From an uncultured Oscillospiraceae bacterium (GTDB lineage: Bacteria; Bacillota; Clostridia; Oscillospirales; Oscillospiraceae): a stretch of 64,000 bases of DNA. Under the pieces are notes generated by a model. It had not been told where the DNA came from, did no database searches, and worked only from the letters and a program-made list of their open reading frames with translations. The stretch lies in the NCBI GenBank assembly GCA_900757655.1, contig CAAEOT010000003.1:11695-75694 (forward strand). The letters are read 5' to 3'. Both the position numbers and the translations under genes were made by a program. This document shows, one piece after another, positions 8,094 to 16,889 of this stretch. Numbering within the stretch: the first letter of the stretch is position 1; every line of letters begins with the position of its first letter.

Positions 8094-10778
8094 ATGGCAC
8101 AACTCAGACCGAAGATCGTGAAGCTGGCAAAGATCATTGGGGGCGTCACCGGCATCACGACCAAGATCGACGAAAACGCGCCCGAATACTACTGCATGGC
8201 AGGCATCCTGACCGACGAGGAAGCGGATGTCGCCATCGCGGCCGGGCTGCGCAAGGAGCGCACCGCGGCCTATCTGGCCAAGAAGGTCGGCAAGACCGTG
8301 CAGGAGGTGCAGCCCCTGCTGGACAACCTCGTATACTATGGCATCTTCCGCCGCTCGAAGGACGAAGCGCTCGGCGAGGACGTCTATTATATGCAGATCT
8401 TCGCGCCCGGCATTCTCGAGATGATGGTCAACCAGAAGGAGCTGCTCGACACGCATCCGGAGGTCGGCCGCGCATTCGAGGAATACACCCGCAACCTCGC
8501 GGCGAACATGGGTGCCATGATCCCCGACGGCTACGGCCTCATGCGCGTCATCCCGGTCGAGAGCGCGCTCGAGGGCATCCCCGGCGTGAACGAGTTTGAG
8601 CGCATCTCGCACTATCTGGATAAATACGACCGCTTCTCCGTGTCTCCGTGCTCCTGCCGCGCGTCGCGCACGAGCATCGGCGACGGCTGCGGCCACCTCG
8701 ACGAGGATATGTGCATCCAGATGGGCAAGGGCGCCGAGCACTACATCCGCTCCGGCCGCGCCAAGGAGATCACGCGCGAGCAGGCGCTCGAGATCATCAA
8801 GCGCGCCGAAGAAAACGGCCTCATGCACGACATGGTCAACATTGAAGAGCCGGGCGAGAGCGCGGCCATCTGCAACTGCTGCGCCTGTGCCTGCTTCGGT
8901 CTGCGCGTGGGATTGATGTACGGCGCGCGCGACGCGATCCGCTCCAACTACGTCGCCGAGGTGGACGAGGCCAAGTGCGTCGCCTGCGGCCAGTGCGTGG
9001 AGACCTGCCCCGGCAATGCGCTCAAGCTCGGCCAGAAGCTCTGCTCGACCGAGGATCTGACGCCAAAGCCGGACTACGTCAAGCTCTCCGAGACCCTGCG
9101 TCCGAAGCGCAGCTGGGACCCGAACTACCGCGAGGATCACGAGGACGTCGTGCCCACCGGCACCGCCCCGTGCAAGACCGCCTGCCCCGCGCACATCCCC
9201 GTGCAGGGCTACCTGAAGCTCGCCGCGCAGGGCCGCTACACGGACGCGCTCGAGCTCATCAAGAAAGAAAACCCGTTCCCGGCCGTCTGCGGCCGCATCT
9301 GCAACAAGCGCTGCGAGGCTGAGTGCACCCGCGGCGACGTGGACGAGGCCGTCGCCATCGACGAGGTCAAGCGCTTCATCGCCGACCACGACCTGCACGA
9401 GGCCACACGCTACGTGCCGAAGCTGCTCAACCAGATCGGCCGCCCGTACACGGAGAAGATCGCCGTCATCGGCGCCGGCCCCGCGGGCATGAGCTGTGCC
9501 TACTACCTCGCCAACAAGGGCTACCCCGTGACCGTGTTCGACCGCAATCCGGTGCCCGGCGGCATGCTCACGCTCGGCATCCCGAGCTTCCGCCTCGAAA
9601 AAGACGTGCTCAACGCCGAGATCGACATCCTGCGCGAGATGGGCGTCGAATTCCGCTGCGGCGTCGAGGTCGGCAAGGACGTCACCATCGAGCAGCTGCG
9701 CGCGCAGGGCTACAAGGGCTTCTATGTCGCCATCGGCGCGCAGAAGTCGGCCAAGCTCCGCATCCCGGGCGAGGAGCTCACGGGCGTCTACGGCGGCGTG
9801 GACTTCCTGCGCGCCGTGAACCTCGGCCACGAGACGAACATCGGCAAGCGCTGCGCCGTCATCGGCGGCGGCAACGTGGCCATGGACGTCTGCCGCAGCG
9901 CGGTGCGCCTCGGCGCGGACGAGACGTACGTGCTCTACCGCCGCAGTGAGGCAGAGCTGCCCGCCGACCCCGAAGAGGTCAAAGAGGCAATGGACGAGGG
10001 GGTGCAGTTCCGCTTCCTGACCGCACCGGTCGAGATCCTCGGCGCGGACGGCAAGGTCACTGGCATCCGGGTCGAGCGCATGACGCTCGGCGAGCCGGAC
10101 GAGAAGGGCCGCCGCAAGCCCGTCGGTACCGGCGAATTTGAGACGCTCGCGGTCGATTCCGTCATCGGCGCCATCGGTCAGACGGTCGACTGGGGCACGC
10201 TCGATACCGGCGCGCTCACGACGACGAAAAAGGGCACCGCCGAGGCCGACGCGCTTACCTATCAGACCGCGCAGCCGGACATCTTCGTCGGCGGCGACTG
10301 CTACACCGGCCCGAAGTTTGCCATCGACGCCATTGCCGCCGGCAAGGAGGCCGCCATCAGCCTGCACCGCTATGTGCACCCCGGCCAGACGCTCACTGCC
10401 GGCCGCGACCGCAGAGTGTACAAGGCGCTTGATAAAGACCATGTGCTCATCGAGACGGCCGGTTTTGACAAGGATCACCGCCAGACGCCGGGCTACAACG
10501 CCGCCAAGGCCAAGACCTTCTCCGACGCGCGCGTCACGTTCACGGAAGAGCAGGTGCGCAAAGAGTGCGCCCGCTGCCTCGGCTGCGGTGCCACGAAGGT
10601 GGACAGCTACCTGTGCATCGGCTGCGGCCTGTGCACCACGAAGTGCAAGTTCGACGCCATCCATCTCAAGAAGGTGCGCGACTGGCACGCAGGCTCGTAT
10701 GAGACCATGCCGATCAAGGTCGCCGAGGGTGTCGTCAAGCGCGCGGGCAGCATCGTGAAAAAGGCGGTCAGCAAGTAA
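8094..10778 (+). CDS. GltD-like FAD/NAD(P)H oxidoreductase fused to several Fe-S domains
   Basis: 894 residues from MAQLRPKIVK (GGAGGAGAG site). Order of parts: an N-terminal region with C186-x-C188, C207 and a C260-C267 cluster, homologous to the Fe-S protein at 3126-4319; a ferredoxin motif C295-x2-C298-x2-C301-x3-C305; the GltD-type cysteine domain (C360, C364, C399, C403, C407, C411); an FAD Rossmann motif GAGPAG at 460-465; an NAD(P)H-binding GGGNVA at 591-596; and a C-terminal cysteine-rich ferredoxin ending in 'CIGCGLCTTKCKFDAIH'. It should move electrons between NAD(P)H, FAD and ferredoxin-type clusters in the cytoplasm. It resembles NfnB/GltD-type subunits, but no partner glutamate synthase is present. 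A role in feeding low-potential electrons to the dehydratase-like cassette is inferred from position. Confidence 0.85.
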   Translation: MAQLRPKIVKLAKIIGGVTGITTKIDENAPEYYCMAGILTDEEADVAIAAGLRKERTAAYLAKKVGKTVQEVQPLLDNLVYYGIFRRSKDEALGEDVYYMQIFAPGILEMMVNQKELLDTHPEVGRAFEEYTRNLAANMGAMIPDGYGLMRVIPVESALEGIPGVNEFERISHYLDKYDRFSVSPCSCRASRTSIGDGCGHLDEDMCIQMGKGAEHYIRSGRAKEITREQALEIIKRAEENGLMHDMVNIEEPGESAAICNCCACACFGLRVGLMYGARDAIRSNYVAEVDEAKCVACGQCVETCPGNALKLGQKLCSTEDLTPKPDYVKLSETLRPKRSWDPNYREDHEDVVPTGTAPCKTACPAHIPVQGYLKLAAQGRYTDALELIKKENPFPAVCGRICNKRCEAECTRGDVDEAVAIDEVKRFIADHDLHEATRYVPKLLNQIGRPYTEKIAVIGAGPAGMSCAYYLANKGYPVTVFDRNPVPGGMLTLGIPSFRLEKDVLNAEIDILREMGVEFRCGVEVGKDVTIEQLRAQGYKGFYVAIGAQKSAKLRIPGEELTGVYGGVDFLRAVNLGHETNIGKRCAVIGGGNVAMDVCRSAVRLGADETYVLYRRSEAELPADPEEVKEAMDEGVQFRFLTAPVEILGADGKVTGIRVERMTLGEPDEKGRRKPVGTGEFETLAVDSVIGAIGQTVDWGTLDTGALTTTKKGTAEADALTYQTAQPDIFVGGDCYTGPKFAIDAIAAGKEAAISLHRYVHPGQTLTAGRDRRVYKALDKDHVLIETAGFDKDHRQTPGYNAAKAKTFSDARVTFTEEQVRKECARCLGCGATKVDSYLCIGCGLCTTKCKFDAIHLKKVRDWHAGSYETMPIKVAEGVVKRAGSIVKKAVSK

Positions 10779-11119
10779 TGCACGAGCTGGCACTGTGCGA
10801 CGCGATGCTCAAAATGGTGCGCGACATCTCCCGCGAGCAGGCGCTCGAGGGCGTGCGCAGCATCACGGTCCGCGTCGGGACGCTCTCGGGCGTCGTCCCG
10901 CGCTTTCTCACCGACTGCTGGACCGCTGTGACCGACGGCACGGAGTATGACGGCGTGCCTCTGCGCATCGAGACGGAGGCGGGCCGCGCCCGCTGTCTCG
11001 ACTGTGGGGCGGAGTTCGTCGCCGACGTGGAGGCGCTCTCCTGCCCGGACTGCGGCGGGAAAAAGCTCATGCCCCTCTCCGGCCGTGACATGACCATTCA
11101 GGAGATTGAGGCGTATTAA
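10778..11119 (+). CDS. hypA: HypA-family nickel/zinc metallochaperone
   Basis: 113 residues, normal HypA length. It starts MHELALCDAM, with His2 and Glu3 as the nickel site in characterised HypA, and carries a zinc ribbon with C73-x2-C76 and C89-x2-C92. The start codon overlaps the stop of the oxidoreductase (TAATG), so the two are translationally coupled. HypA normally helps insert nickel into [NiFe]-hydrogenases, but no hydrogenase or other hyp gene is in the window. It may have been recruited to this Fe-S locus, or may serve a hydrogenase encoded elsewhere. Confidence 0.9.
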   Translation: MHELALCDAMLKMVRDISREQALEGVRSITVRVGTLSGVVPRFLTDCWTAVTDGTEYDGVPLRIETEAGRARCLDCGAEFVADVEALSCPDCGGKKLMPLSGRDMTIQEIEAY

Positions 11120-11131
11120 CTGCATACGCAG

Positions 11132-11161
11132 CAGGCCCCCGCGGATGCGGGGGCCTGTTTT
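11132..11161 (+). terminator. Terminator of oxidoreductase-hypA unit
   Basis: Stem CAGGCCCCCGC with its complement around GGAT, then TTTT. Confidence 0.9.
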
Positions 11162-11164
11162 GGC

Positions 11165-11201
11165 AAAAAAAGCGCCCCCGGAAGCCGATTGCTTCCGGGG
11201 G
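11165..11201 (-). terminator. Terminator of asnS
   Basis: On the minus strand, stem CCCCCGGAAGC with its complement, followed by GCGCTTTTTTT. It is separate from the hypA terminator beside it. Confidence 0.9.
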
Positions 11202-11223
11202 TGTCGTTCGTTCTCGATCAAAA

Positions 11224-12618
11224 TCAGAAGTCTGCGTTGCCGACCGTGCGCGGGTGCAGCTCCACGTCGCGGATGTTGCTCACGCCGGTCAGGTACATGA
11301 CCATGCGTTCAAAGCCGAGACCGAAGCCGGCGTGGCGGCAGCTGCCGTAGCGCCGCAGGTCGAGGTACCACCAGTAGTCTTCCTCGCGCAGGCCCAGCTC
11401 CTGCATACGCTTGGTGAGCAGGTCGAGCCGCTCCTCACGCTGGCTGCCGCCGATGATTTCGCCGATGCCCGGCACGAGGCAGTCCGCCGCGGCGACGGTC
11501 TTGCCGTCGTCGTTCATGCGCATGTAAAATGCCTTGATCTCCTTCGGATAATCCGTGACGAACACGGGCTTGTTGAACACCTGCTCGGTCAGGTAGCGCT
11601 CGTGCTCCGTCTGCAGGTCGATGCCCCACTCCACGGGGTAATCGAACTTGTGACCGGAATCCTTGAGCAGCTTCACGGCGTCGGTGTATGTGATGCGGCC
11701 AAAGTCGTTATCCACGACGTTGTGCAGGCGCTCGAGCAGCCCTTTGTCCACGAAGGAATTGAAAAATTCCATCTCCTGCGGGCACTTTTCGAGCACGGTG
11801 TTGATGATGAACTTCACCATCGCCTCCATGCACTCGAGATCGTCGTCGAGGTCGGCAAACGCCATCTCCGGCTCGATCATCCAGAACTCGGCGGCATGGC
11901 GCTGGGTGTTGGAGTTCTCGGCGCGGAACGTGGGGCCGAAGGTGTACACATCACCAAAAGCGAGCGCGAAGTTTTCGGCGTTGAGCTGGCCGGACACGGT
12001 CAGGTTCGTGCTCTTGCCGAAGAAGTCCTTGGAGAAATCTACCTTGCCGTCGGCCGTGCGCGGGATATTGTCGAGGTCGAGCGTCGTGACGCGGAACATC
12101 TCGCCCGCGCCCTCGCAGTCGGAGCCCGTGATGATCGGGGTCTGGACGTAGACAAAGCCGCGGTCCTGGAAGAACGTGTGCACCGCCTGCGCGGCCACGC
12201 TGCGGACGCGGAACGTCGCACTGAAGAGGTTCGTGCGCGGGCGCAGGTGCTGGATCGTGCGCAGGAACTCCACGCTGTGGCGCTTTTTCTGCAGCGGATA
12301 GTCCGGTGCGGACGCGCCCTCGACCGTGACGCTGTCGGCCTTGAGCTCGAACGGCTGCTTGGCATCCGGCGTGAGCACGAGCTCGCCGTGCACGATGAAC
12401 GCCGCGCCGACGTTCTGGCGGGCGATCTCGTCATAATTTTCGAGCTTGCCGCGCTCGAGCACGACCTGAAGGCTCTTGAAGCAGCTGCCGTCGTTGAGCT
12501 CGATAAAGCCGAAATTTTTCATGTCGCGGATCGTGCGCGCCCAGCCGCAGACGGTCAGGCTCTGGCCGCCGAAGGTCTCCGGGGATGCGTAGATGCCGGC
12601 GATGTGCTGTCTTTTCAT
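11224..12618 (-). CDS. asnS: Asparagine-tRNA ligase
   Basis: 464 residues, the usual length for bacterial AsnRS. It has an N-terminal OB-fold anticodon-binding domain ('[27 protein letters not shown]') and a class II catalytic core: motif 2 around '[25 protein letters not shown]', motif 3 '[19 protein letters not shown]' close to the end. 'FRAENSNT...EFWMIEPE' is the AsnRS signature, as opposed to AspRS. It charges tRNA-Asn with asparagine. Monocistronic, with its own promoter and terminator. Confidence 0.96.
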   Translation of the reverse strand: MKRQHIAGIYASPETFGGQSLTVCGWARTIRDMKNFGFIELNDGSCFKSLQVVLERGKLENYDEIARQNVGAAFIVHGELVLTPDAKQPFELKADSVTVEGASAPDYPLQKKRHSVEFLRTIQHLRPRTNLFSATFRVRSVAAQAVHTFFQDRGFVYVQTPIITGSDCEGAGEMFRVTTLDLDNIPRTADGKVDFSKDFFGKSTNLTVSGQLNAENFALAFGDVYTFGPTFRAENSNTQRHAAEFWMIEPEMAFADLDDDLECMEAMVKFIINTVLEKCPQEMEFFNSFVDKGLLERLHNVVDNDFGRITYTDAVKLLKDSGHKFDYPVEWGIDLQTEHERYLTEQVFNKPVFVTDYPKEIKAFYMRMNDDGKTVAAADCLVPGIGEIIGGSQREERLDLLTKRMQELGLREEDYWWYLDLRRYGSCRHAGFGLGFERMVMYLTGVSNIRDVELHPRTVGNADF

Positions 12619-12662
12619 ATCATCAGCCTCGTTTCCGATGGATTTTTCAAAATAACTTCTTT

Positions 12663-12691
12663 ATTATACGCACAATGCGCGTTTTTTTCAA
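12663..12691 (-). promoter_or_regulatory. asnS promoter
   Basis: Minus strand: TTGAAA (12691-12686), 17-nt spacer, TATAAT (12668-12663). About 45 nt before the asnS start; no T-box leader fits in this space. Confidence 0.8.
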
Positions 12692-12717
12692 CCGGTTCTT
12701 GCGCGCGTAAACGCAAA

Positions 12718-12738
12718 GCCGGCGGATTTTCCGCCGGT
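12718..12738 (-). terminator. Terminator after the lipid kinase gene
   Basis: Stem CCGGCGGA with its complement around a short loop, 21-41 nt past the stop codon at 12759. The T-run on the minus strand is short (CTTT), so it is moderate. Confidence 0.6.
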
Positions 12739-12758
12739 TTTGCGTATCTTTTCCGCCA

Positions 12759-13646
12759 TTAAGCGATGATATGGATCGCCGCGTGGTTGTTGCGCAGCGT
12801 CACGTCCGTCGTCACGCCGCCGGCCTCGCCGTCGCGCGTCCAGGCCACGGGCTCTTCAAACGTGAAGCGCAGCGTCTTGGACTGCACGAGAATGACGTTC
12901 TCATTGTCATAGTTCTGGTTGAGCACGCCCGAGATGATGCGGCTCAGGTCGCCGAACTGCTGCGGGCAGCGGATGAGCAGCGTCTCGAACAGGCCGTCGC
13001 CCAGACTCACCAGGTCCTTGCGCAGGCGCACCATGCCGGCCACGGACGTCGAGTTCGACACGCCGCCGAAGATGAAGTCGCCGTCGACCGTGCCACCGTC
13101 ATACTCCACGTGCGCGCAGTAATGGTCGATGCTGTTGAGCCGGCCGATCGCCTCAAGTACATAGGCCAGGTGGCCGAGCGCCTGCTTTTCGTTTTGCGGC
13201 GTCTCATAGCTCACGGCCGTAAACGCGCCGAACGCCGCCACGTAGGTGAAAAAGCTCTGGTCGCCGAAGCTGCCGACGTCAAACGCCGTCGGCGTGCCGG
13301 TCACGATGCGCAGGGCCGCATCCGTCGCGTTTTTCGGCAGACCGAGCGTCGAGGCCACGTCGTTCGTCGTGCCCATCGGGATGTAGCCCAGCGGGGGCGG
13401 ATTCGGCACCTGCATCAGACCCGAGACGACCTCACTGAGTGTGCCGTCGCCGCCGATGCAGGCCACGGTGTCATACTCCGCCGCGTGCTGCGCCGCCATC
13501 AGCGTCGCGTCGCCGCGGCCCTGCGTGAAATACACCGTCGTCAGGTACCCGCCGCTGTCGAGAATGTTCATCACCTCGCCGAAGCCGGTCTTGTAACCGC
13601 TGCGTCCGGCCATGGGGTTGATGATCAGCATCATACGTTTTTTCAT
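12759..13646 (-). CDS. Diacylglycerol/lipid kinase family protein (DagK/YegS type)
   Basis: 295 residues starting MKKRMMLIINPMAGRSG; the 'NP.AG.G' nucleotide-binding start and the 'GGDGTLSEV' signature near residue 65 define the diacylglycerol kinase catalytic domain family. 'PMGTTNDVA' is the usual 'P.GT.ND.A' motif. It likely phosphorylates diacylglycerol or a related lipid at the membrane face to recycle it into phospholipid. It follows rpsT but a terminator lies between. Exact lipid substrate cannot be told from sequence. Confidence 0.9.
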   Translation of the reverse strand: MKKRMMLIINPMAGRSGYKTGFGEVMNILDSGGYLTTVYFTQGRGDATLMAAQHAAEYDTVACIGGDGTLSEVVSGLMQVPNPPPLGYIPMGTTNDVASTLGLPKNATDAALRIVTGTPTAFDVGSFGDQSFFTYVAAFGAFTAVSYETPQNEKQALGHLAYVLEAIGRLNSIDHYCAHVEYDGGTVDGDFIFGGVSNSTSVAGMVRLRKDLVSLGDGLFETLLIRCPQQFGDLSRIISGVLNQNYDNENVILVQSKTLRFTFEEPVAWTRDGEAGGVTTDVTLRNNHAAIHIIA

Positions 13647-13674
13647 AGTCAGCCTCCTGTCAGGGTAGCAAAAA

Positions 13675-13697
13675 GGGCATGGCAAACTGCCATGCCC
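13675..13697 (-). terminator. Terminator after rpsT
   Basis: Minus-strand stem GGGCATGGCA with complement, 3-nt loop, followed by CTTTTTGC. It likely limits read-through from rpsT into the lipid kinase gene. Confidence 0.85.
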
Positions 13698-13711
13698 CCG
13701 AGATTCTGTGA

Positions 13712-13975
13712 TCAGCCAAGCTCGTTCATTTTCTGAGCCATCGCAGACTTCTTGTGCGCTGCGTTGTTCTTGTGGATCAGACCCTTGCCGGCCGCGCGGT
13801 CAACAGCCTGGACAGCAACTTTATAGGTACTGACGGCTGCGTCACGGTTGCCTTCGGCAACAGCCGCATCAAACTTCTTCAGGTTGGTCTTCAGGGCGGA
13901 TTTCTCAGCCTTGTTTTTCAGATTCTGCAGCTTGGACTTTTCGTCTCTCTTCATTGCGGACTTGATGTTCGGCAT
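13712..13975 (-). CDS. rpsT: 30S ribosomal protein S20
   Basis: 87 residues starting MPNIKSAMKRDEKSKLQNLK, the hallmark S20 N-terminus, lysine- and alanine-rich and wholly helical, with 'VDRAAGKGLIHKNNAAHKKS' near the end (shortened here). It binds 16S rRNA early in 30S assembly. An AGGAGGAGGTGG site precedes the ATG. It is divergent from gpr, an arrangement common in Firmicutes. Confidence 0.98.
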   Translation of the reverse strand: MPNIKSAMKRDEKSKLQNLKNKAEKSALKTNLKKFDAAVAEGNRDAAVSTYKVAVQAVDRAAGKGLIHKNNAAHKKSAMAQKMNELG

Positions 13976-14090
13976 TTCTCAATCGCCACCTCCTCCTATA
14001 AAATTCAGTCATGGATATGACCGTGCAATGTTCTGCAAGTGTTGATGATATCATCAAACCCTGCAAATTGCAAGCCTTTTTTTCAATTTT

Positions 14091-14099
14091 CATTATAAT
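14091..14099 (+). promoter_or_regulatory. Candidate -10 element of the gpr promoter
   Basis: CATTATAAT contains both a sigma-A-like TATAAT (14094-14099) and CATTATA, which fits the sporulation sigma-F/sigma-G -10 pattern. No convincing -35 box is visible for either. gpr is forespore-transcribed in model spore formers. Confidence 0.4.
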
Positions 14100-14162
14100 T
14101 GTATCCATTTGTGGCAACGCTTCCTGTGAGCCACAAGATGTGGCGTCAGAAAGGAGCCTGTT

Positions 14163-15020
14163 ATGCCGAATTTCCCCCGCACCGACCTCGCCGTCGAGGC
14201 CGAAGCCATCCACCGCAGTGCCGCCGCAGTGACGGAGCTGCCCGGCGTGCGCGCCGAGGAGACCGAGCGCCGCGGCTTTGCCGTGACCGAGGTACATGTA
14301 CTCGACGTCGCTGGTGAAAATGCATTATGTAAACCAATTGGCGACTACTACACCCTTGCGCTCGACCCGCTGCTGCGGCGTGAGGACGACGCATTTGAAA
14401 ACGCGGTGCAGACGCTCGCCGAGCTGCTGCGCGGCGTGCTGCCGCTGATGCCGGGCGCGTCCGTACTCGTCGTCGGCCTCGGCAACCGGGCGATCACGCC
14501 CGACGCCGTCGGCCCCGACGCGGTCGACAGCGTCATGGTCACGCGGCACCTGCGCGAGCAGCTGCCGGAGCATTTCGGGCAGTTCCGGTCCGTGGCCGCG
14601 CTCGCGCCCGGCGTACTCGGCACAACGGGCGTGGAATCCGCCGATATGATCCGCGCACTCGCAGACCGCCTGCGCCCGGACGCCATCATCGCCGTAGACG
14701 CACTCGCCTGCGCACAGCTTGACCGGCTCGGCCGTACCGTTCAGCTCACGGACACCGGCATCACGCCCGGCAGCGGCGTCGGCAATGACCGCACCGGTCT
14801 GAGCCGCGATACGCTCGGCATCCCGGTCGCAGCCATTGGTCTGCCGACCGTGATCGACGCGGGCGGCTTTTCGGACGATCCCCGCGCGGCGCAGATGTTC
14901 GTCACTCCGCGTGATATTGACGCAGTGGTGCGGGATGCGGCAAAGCTCATCGGCTACAGCATCAATCTCTCGCTGCACGACGGGCTGACCATCGGCGACG
15001 TGGACATGTTTTTGTCCTGA
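14163..15020 (+). CDS. gpr: GPR endopeptidase (spore germination protease)
   Basis: 285 residues; the length is a little below Bacillus GPR (about 370). It starts MPNFPRTDLAVEAEAIH ('RTDLA.EA' is the family start) and contains the core 'VVGLGNRAITPDAVGP' and 'GVESADMIRALADRLRPD', with 'GITPGSGVGNDR' further on. GPR degrades small acid-soluble DNA-binding proteins on germination. Its presence marks an endospore-former lineage. It is followed by two parS sites and the parA gene. Confidence 0.95.
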   Translation: MPNFPRTDLAVEAEAIHRSAAAVTELPGVRAEETERRGFAVTEVHVLDVAGENALCKPIGDYYTLALDPLLRREDDAFENAVQTLAELLRGVLPLMPGASVLVVGLGNRAITPDAVGPDAVDSVMVTRHLREQLPEHFGQFRSVAALAPGVLGTTGVESADMIRALADRLRPDAIIAVDALACAQLDRLGRTVQLTDTGITPGSGVGNDRTGLSRDTLGIPVAAIGLPTVIDAGGFSDDPRAAQMFVTPRDIDAVVRDAAKLIGYSINLSLHDGLTIGDVDMFLS

Positions 15021-15025
15021 GGCAA

Positions 15026-15041
15026 TGTTTCACGTGAAACA
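15026..15041. promoter_or_regulatory. parS site 1
   Basis: TGTTTCACGTGAAACA, a perfect 16-bp palindrome one base different from the Bacillus parS consensus. ParB nucleation site beside its own operon. Confidence 0.95.
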
Positions 15042-15060
15042 CACCCGCCGCGTTTCGCAT

Positions 15061-15076
15061 TGTTTCACGTGAAACA
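15061..15076. promoter_or_regulatory. parS site 2
   Basis: An identical TGTTTCACGTGAAACA copy 35 bp from the first (start to start). It overlaps an in-frame upstream ATG of parA (15060), which is therefore unlikely to be the real start. Confidence 0.95.
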
Positions 15077-15108
15077 GCACAAAAATTTGCCGCGGGGCCC
15101 CCAGACAG

Positions 15109-15137
15109 TTGAAAACGCGGCCGCGCGCTGGTATAAT
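15109..15137 (+). promoter_or_regulatory. parAB promoter
   Basis: TTGAAA (15109-15114), 17-nt spacer, TATAAT (15132-15137). The start of transcription falls about 25 nt before the parA ATG and 33 bp downstream of parS 2, so ParB spreading could repress it. Confidence 0.8.
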
Positions 15138-15167
15138 AGCGGCAAACACAATTCAGGGAGGCAAACC

Positions 15168-15980
15168 ATGGGCAAAATCATTGCCGTCGCCAACCAGAAA
15201 GGCGGAGTCGGCAAGACGACCACGTGTGTGAATCTGACCTGCGCGCTCAAAAAGCGCGGGCGGCGCGTGCTCCTCGTCGACTGCGACCCACAGGGCAACA
15301 GCACCTCCGGCATGGGCGTGGACAAAACCGCGACGCCCAATTGCTACGACATGCTGATGAACGGCGCGGCCGCCGCTGACTGCATCCGCAGCACAAAATA
15401 CGGCGACGTGCTACCGGCAAATATGAATCTCTCCGGCTGCTCCGTGGAGCTCGTGAGCTCCGAGCAGCGGGAATACATCATGAAAACTGCGCTCGCCGCG
15501 GTACAGGGCGATTACGACTTCATCCTCATCGACTGCCCGCCGTCGCTCGAGCTGCTGACGATCAACGCGCTCGTCGCGGCCGACAGCGTGCTTATCCCGG
15601 TGCAGTGCGAATACTACGCGCTCGAGGGCATTGCCGACCTCATGCGCAGCATCAAAATGTGCAACAAGCGCCTGAACCCGGAGCTGACGGTGCAGGGCAT
15701 CGTCATGACCATGTACGACGGCCGCACCAAGCTGTCCGACCAGGTCGTGAACGAGGTGCGCAAGTTCTTCGGCAAAAAGGTCTATAAGACCATGATTCCG
15801 CGCAACGTGCGCCTGTCCGAGGCGCCGAGCCACCGCAAACCCGCCATCGCCTATGACAAAGAGTCCAAGGGCGCGCGGGCATACCTGCATCTGGCAGGTG
15901 AGCTCATCAAGCGCGAGGAAAAGGCGGCGAAAGCGGCGCAGGAAGCAGCGGCTGCCGCTACGGAGGTGAAACATGGGTAA
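15168..15980 (+). CDS. parA: Chromosome partitioning ATPase ParA (Soj)
   Basis: 270 residues from MGKIIAVANQKGGVGKTTT, with a deviant Walker A motif KGGVGKTT at about residues 10-17, 'DCDPQGN' (A') and 'ILIDCPPSL' (Walker B). A GGGAGG site 6 nt upstream supports this start over an ATG inside parS 2. It is an ATP-driven DNA-binding partner of ParB for origin segregation and DnaA control. The next gene, parB, overlaps by 8 nt. Confidence 0.97.
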   Translation: MGKIIAVANQKGGVGKTTTCVNLTCALKKRGRRVLLVDCDPQGNSTSGMGVDKTATPNCYDMLMNGAAAADCIRSTKYGDVLPANMNLSGCSVELVSSEQREYIMKTALAAVQGDYDFILIDCPPSLELLTINALVAADSVLIPVQCEYYALEGIADLMRSIKMCNKRLNPELTVQGIVMTMYDGRTKLSDQVVNEVRKFFGKKVYKTMIPRNVRLSEAPSHRKPAIAYDKESKGARAYLHLAGELIKREEKAAKAAQEAAAAATEVKHG

Positions 15981-16857
15981 AGACGGAAAGAAGGGCCTCG
16001 GCATGGGCCTCGGCGCGCTCTTCGGTGAGGAATATCCGTCCCCGCAGCCGGAGCGTGAGGAGACTGCGCCTGATTTATTGCCGATCGAAAAGATCGAGCC
16101 GCGCGCCGACCAGCCGCGCAAGCACTTTGACCCCGAAGCGCTGGAAATGCTCGCGGAGTCCATCCGCACCTACGGGCTCATCCAGCCGATCACGGTCCGG
16201 CCGCTTGACAGCGGATTTTATCAGATCATCGCGGGCGAGCGCCGCTGGCGCGCCAGCCGCATGGCCGGGCTCAAGGAAGTGCCGGTGCGCATCCTGACGG
16301 CAGACGAGCAGCGCGCCATGGAGATGGCGCTGGTTGAAAACCTTCAGCGAGAGGATCTGAACCCTATTGAGGAGGCCAAAGGCTACCGAGCCCTGCAGGA
16401 TGTCTACGGCATGACGCAGGACGATGTGGCGCAGAGCGTGGGCAAGTCACGCCCCGCTGTCGCGAACGCAACGCGGCTGCTGGCTTTATCTGAGCCGGTA
16501 TTAAAGCTCGTCGAGGACGGCACACTGTCCGCTGGGCACGCGCGTGCGCTCCTGCCGCTCGGCGACCCGGAAATGCAGCTCGCCGCAGCGAAAACCGTGA
16601 TTGAAAAGGGCCTGTCTGTGCGCCGGGCAGAGGCGCTGGCCGCACAGCTGCTCAAAGATACGCAGGAAAAACCGGCGAAAAAGCCCGCCGGTGTGGATTA
16701 TCTGGGCGAATGCGCACGGCATCTTGAGCAAGTACTCGGCCGCAAGGTGCGCATGACGCAGGGCCGCAAGACCGGGCGCATCGAACTCGAATACTACGAC
16801 GCGGACGACCGCGAGGCGCTGCTGCAGGCGCTCGAGGCCATCGGCCGCAGGAACTGA
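15973..16857 (+). CDS. parB: Chromosome partitioning protein ParB (Spo0J)
   Basis: 294 residues. It starts MGKDGKKGLGMGLGALFGEE, the basic-glycine ParA-contact peptide. The CTPase domain contains 'ADQPRKHFDPEALEMLAESI' and 'IIAGERRWRASRMAG', followed by 'ENLQREDLNPIEEAKGYR' and a helix-turn-helix ('MTQDDVAQSVGKSRPAVANA'). The C-terminus has a dimerisation segment. It binds the two parS sites upstream of parA and spreads as a CTP-dependent clamp. Confidence 0.97.
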   Translation: MGKDGKKGLGMGLGALFGEEYPSPQPEREETAPDLLPIEKIEPRADQPRKHFDPEALEMLAESIRTYGLIQPITVRPLDSGFYQIIAGERRWRASRMAGLKEVPVRILTADEQRAMEMALVENLQREDLNPIEEAKGYRALQDVYGMTQDDVAQSVGKSRPAVANATRLLALSEPVLKLVEDGTLSAGHARALLPLGDPEMQLAAAKTVIEKGLSVRRAEALAAQLLKDTQEKPAKKPAGVDYLGECARHLEQVLGRKVRMTQGRKTGRIELEYYDADDREALLQALEAIGRRN

Positions 16858-16889
16858 TATACATAGAATGTAGAGGAGACAGAGACACC

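Noticed and set aside
7890..10793. Long minus-strand open frame (967 codons) opposite the FAD/Fe-S oxidoreductase
   Set aside because: High GC creates antisense frames; the product is Arg/Ala/Val-rich without domains, while the plus strand encodes clear motifs.
15060..15167. 36-codon N-terminal extension of ParA
   Set aside because: It begins inside parS 2 and upstream of the parAB promoter, with no ribosome-binding site; the start at 15168 has GGGAGG and matches ParA proteins.
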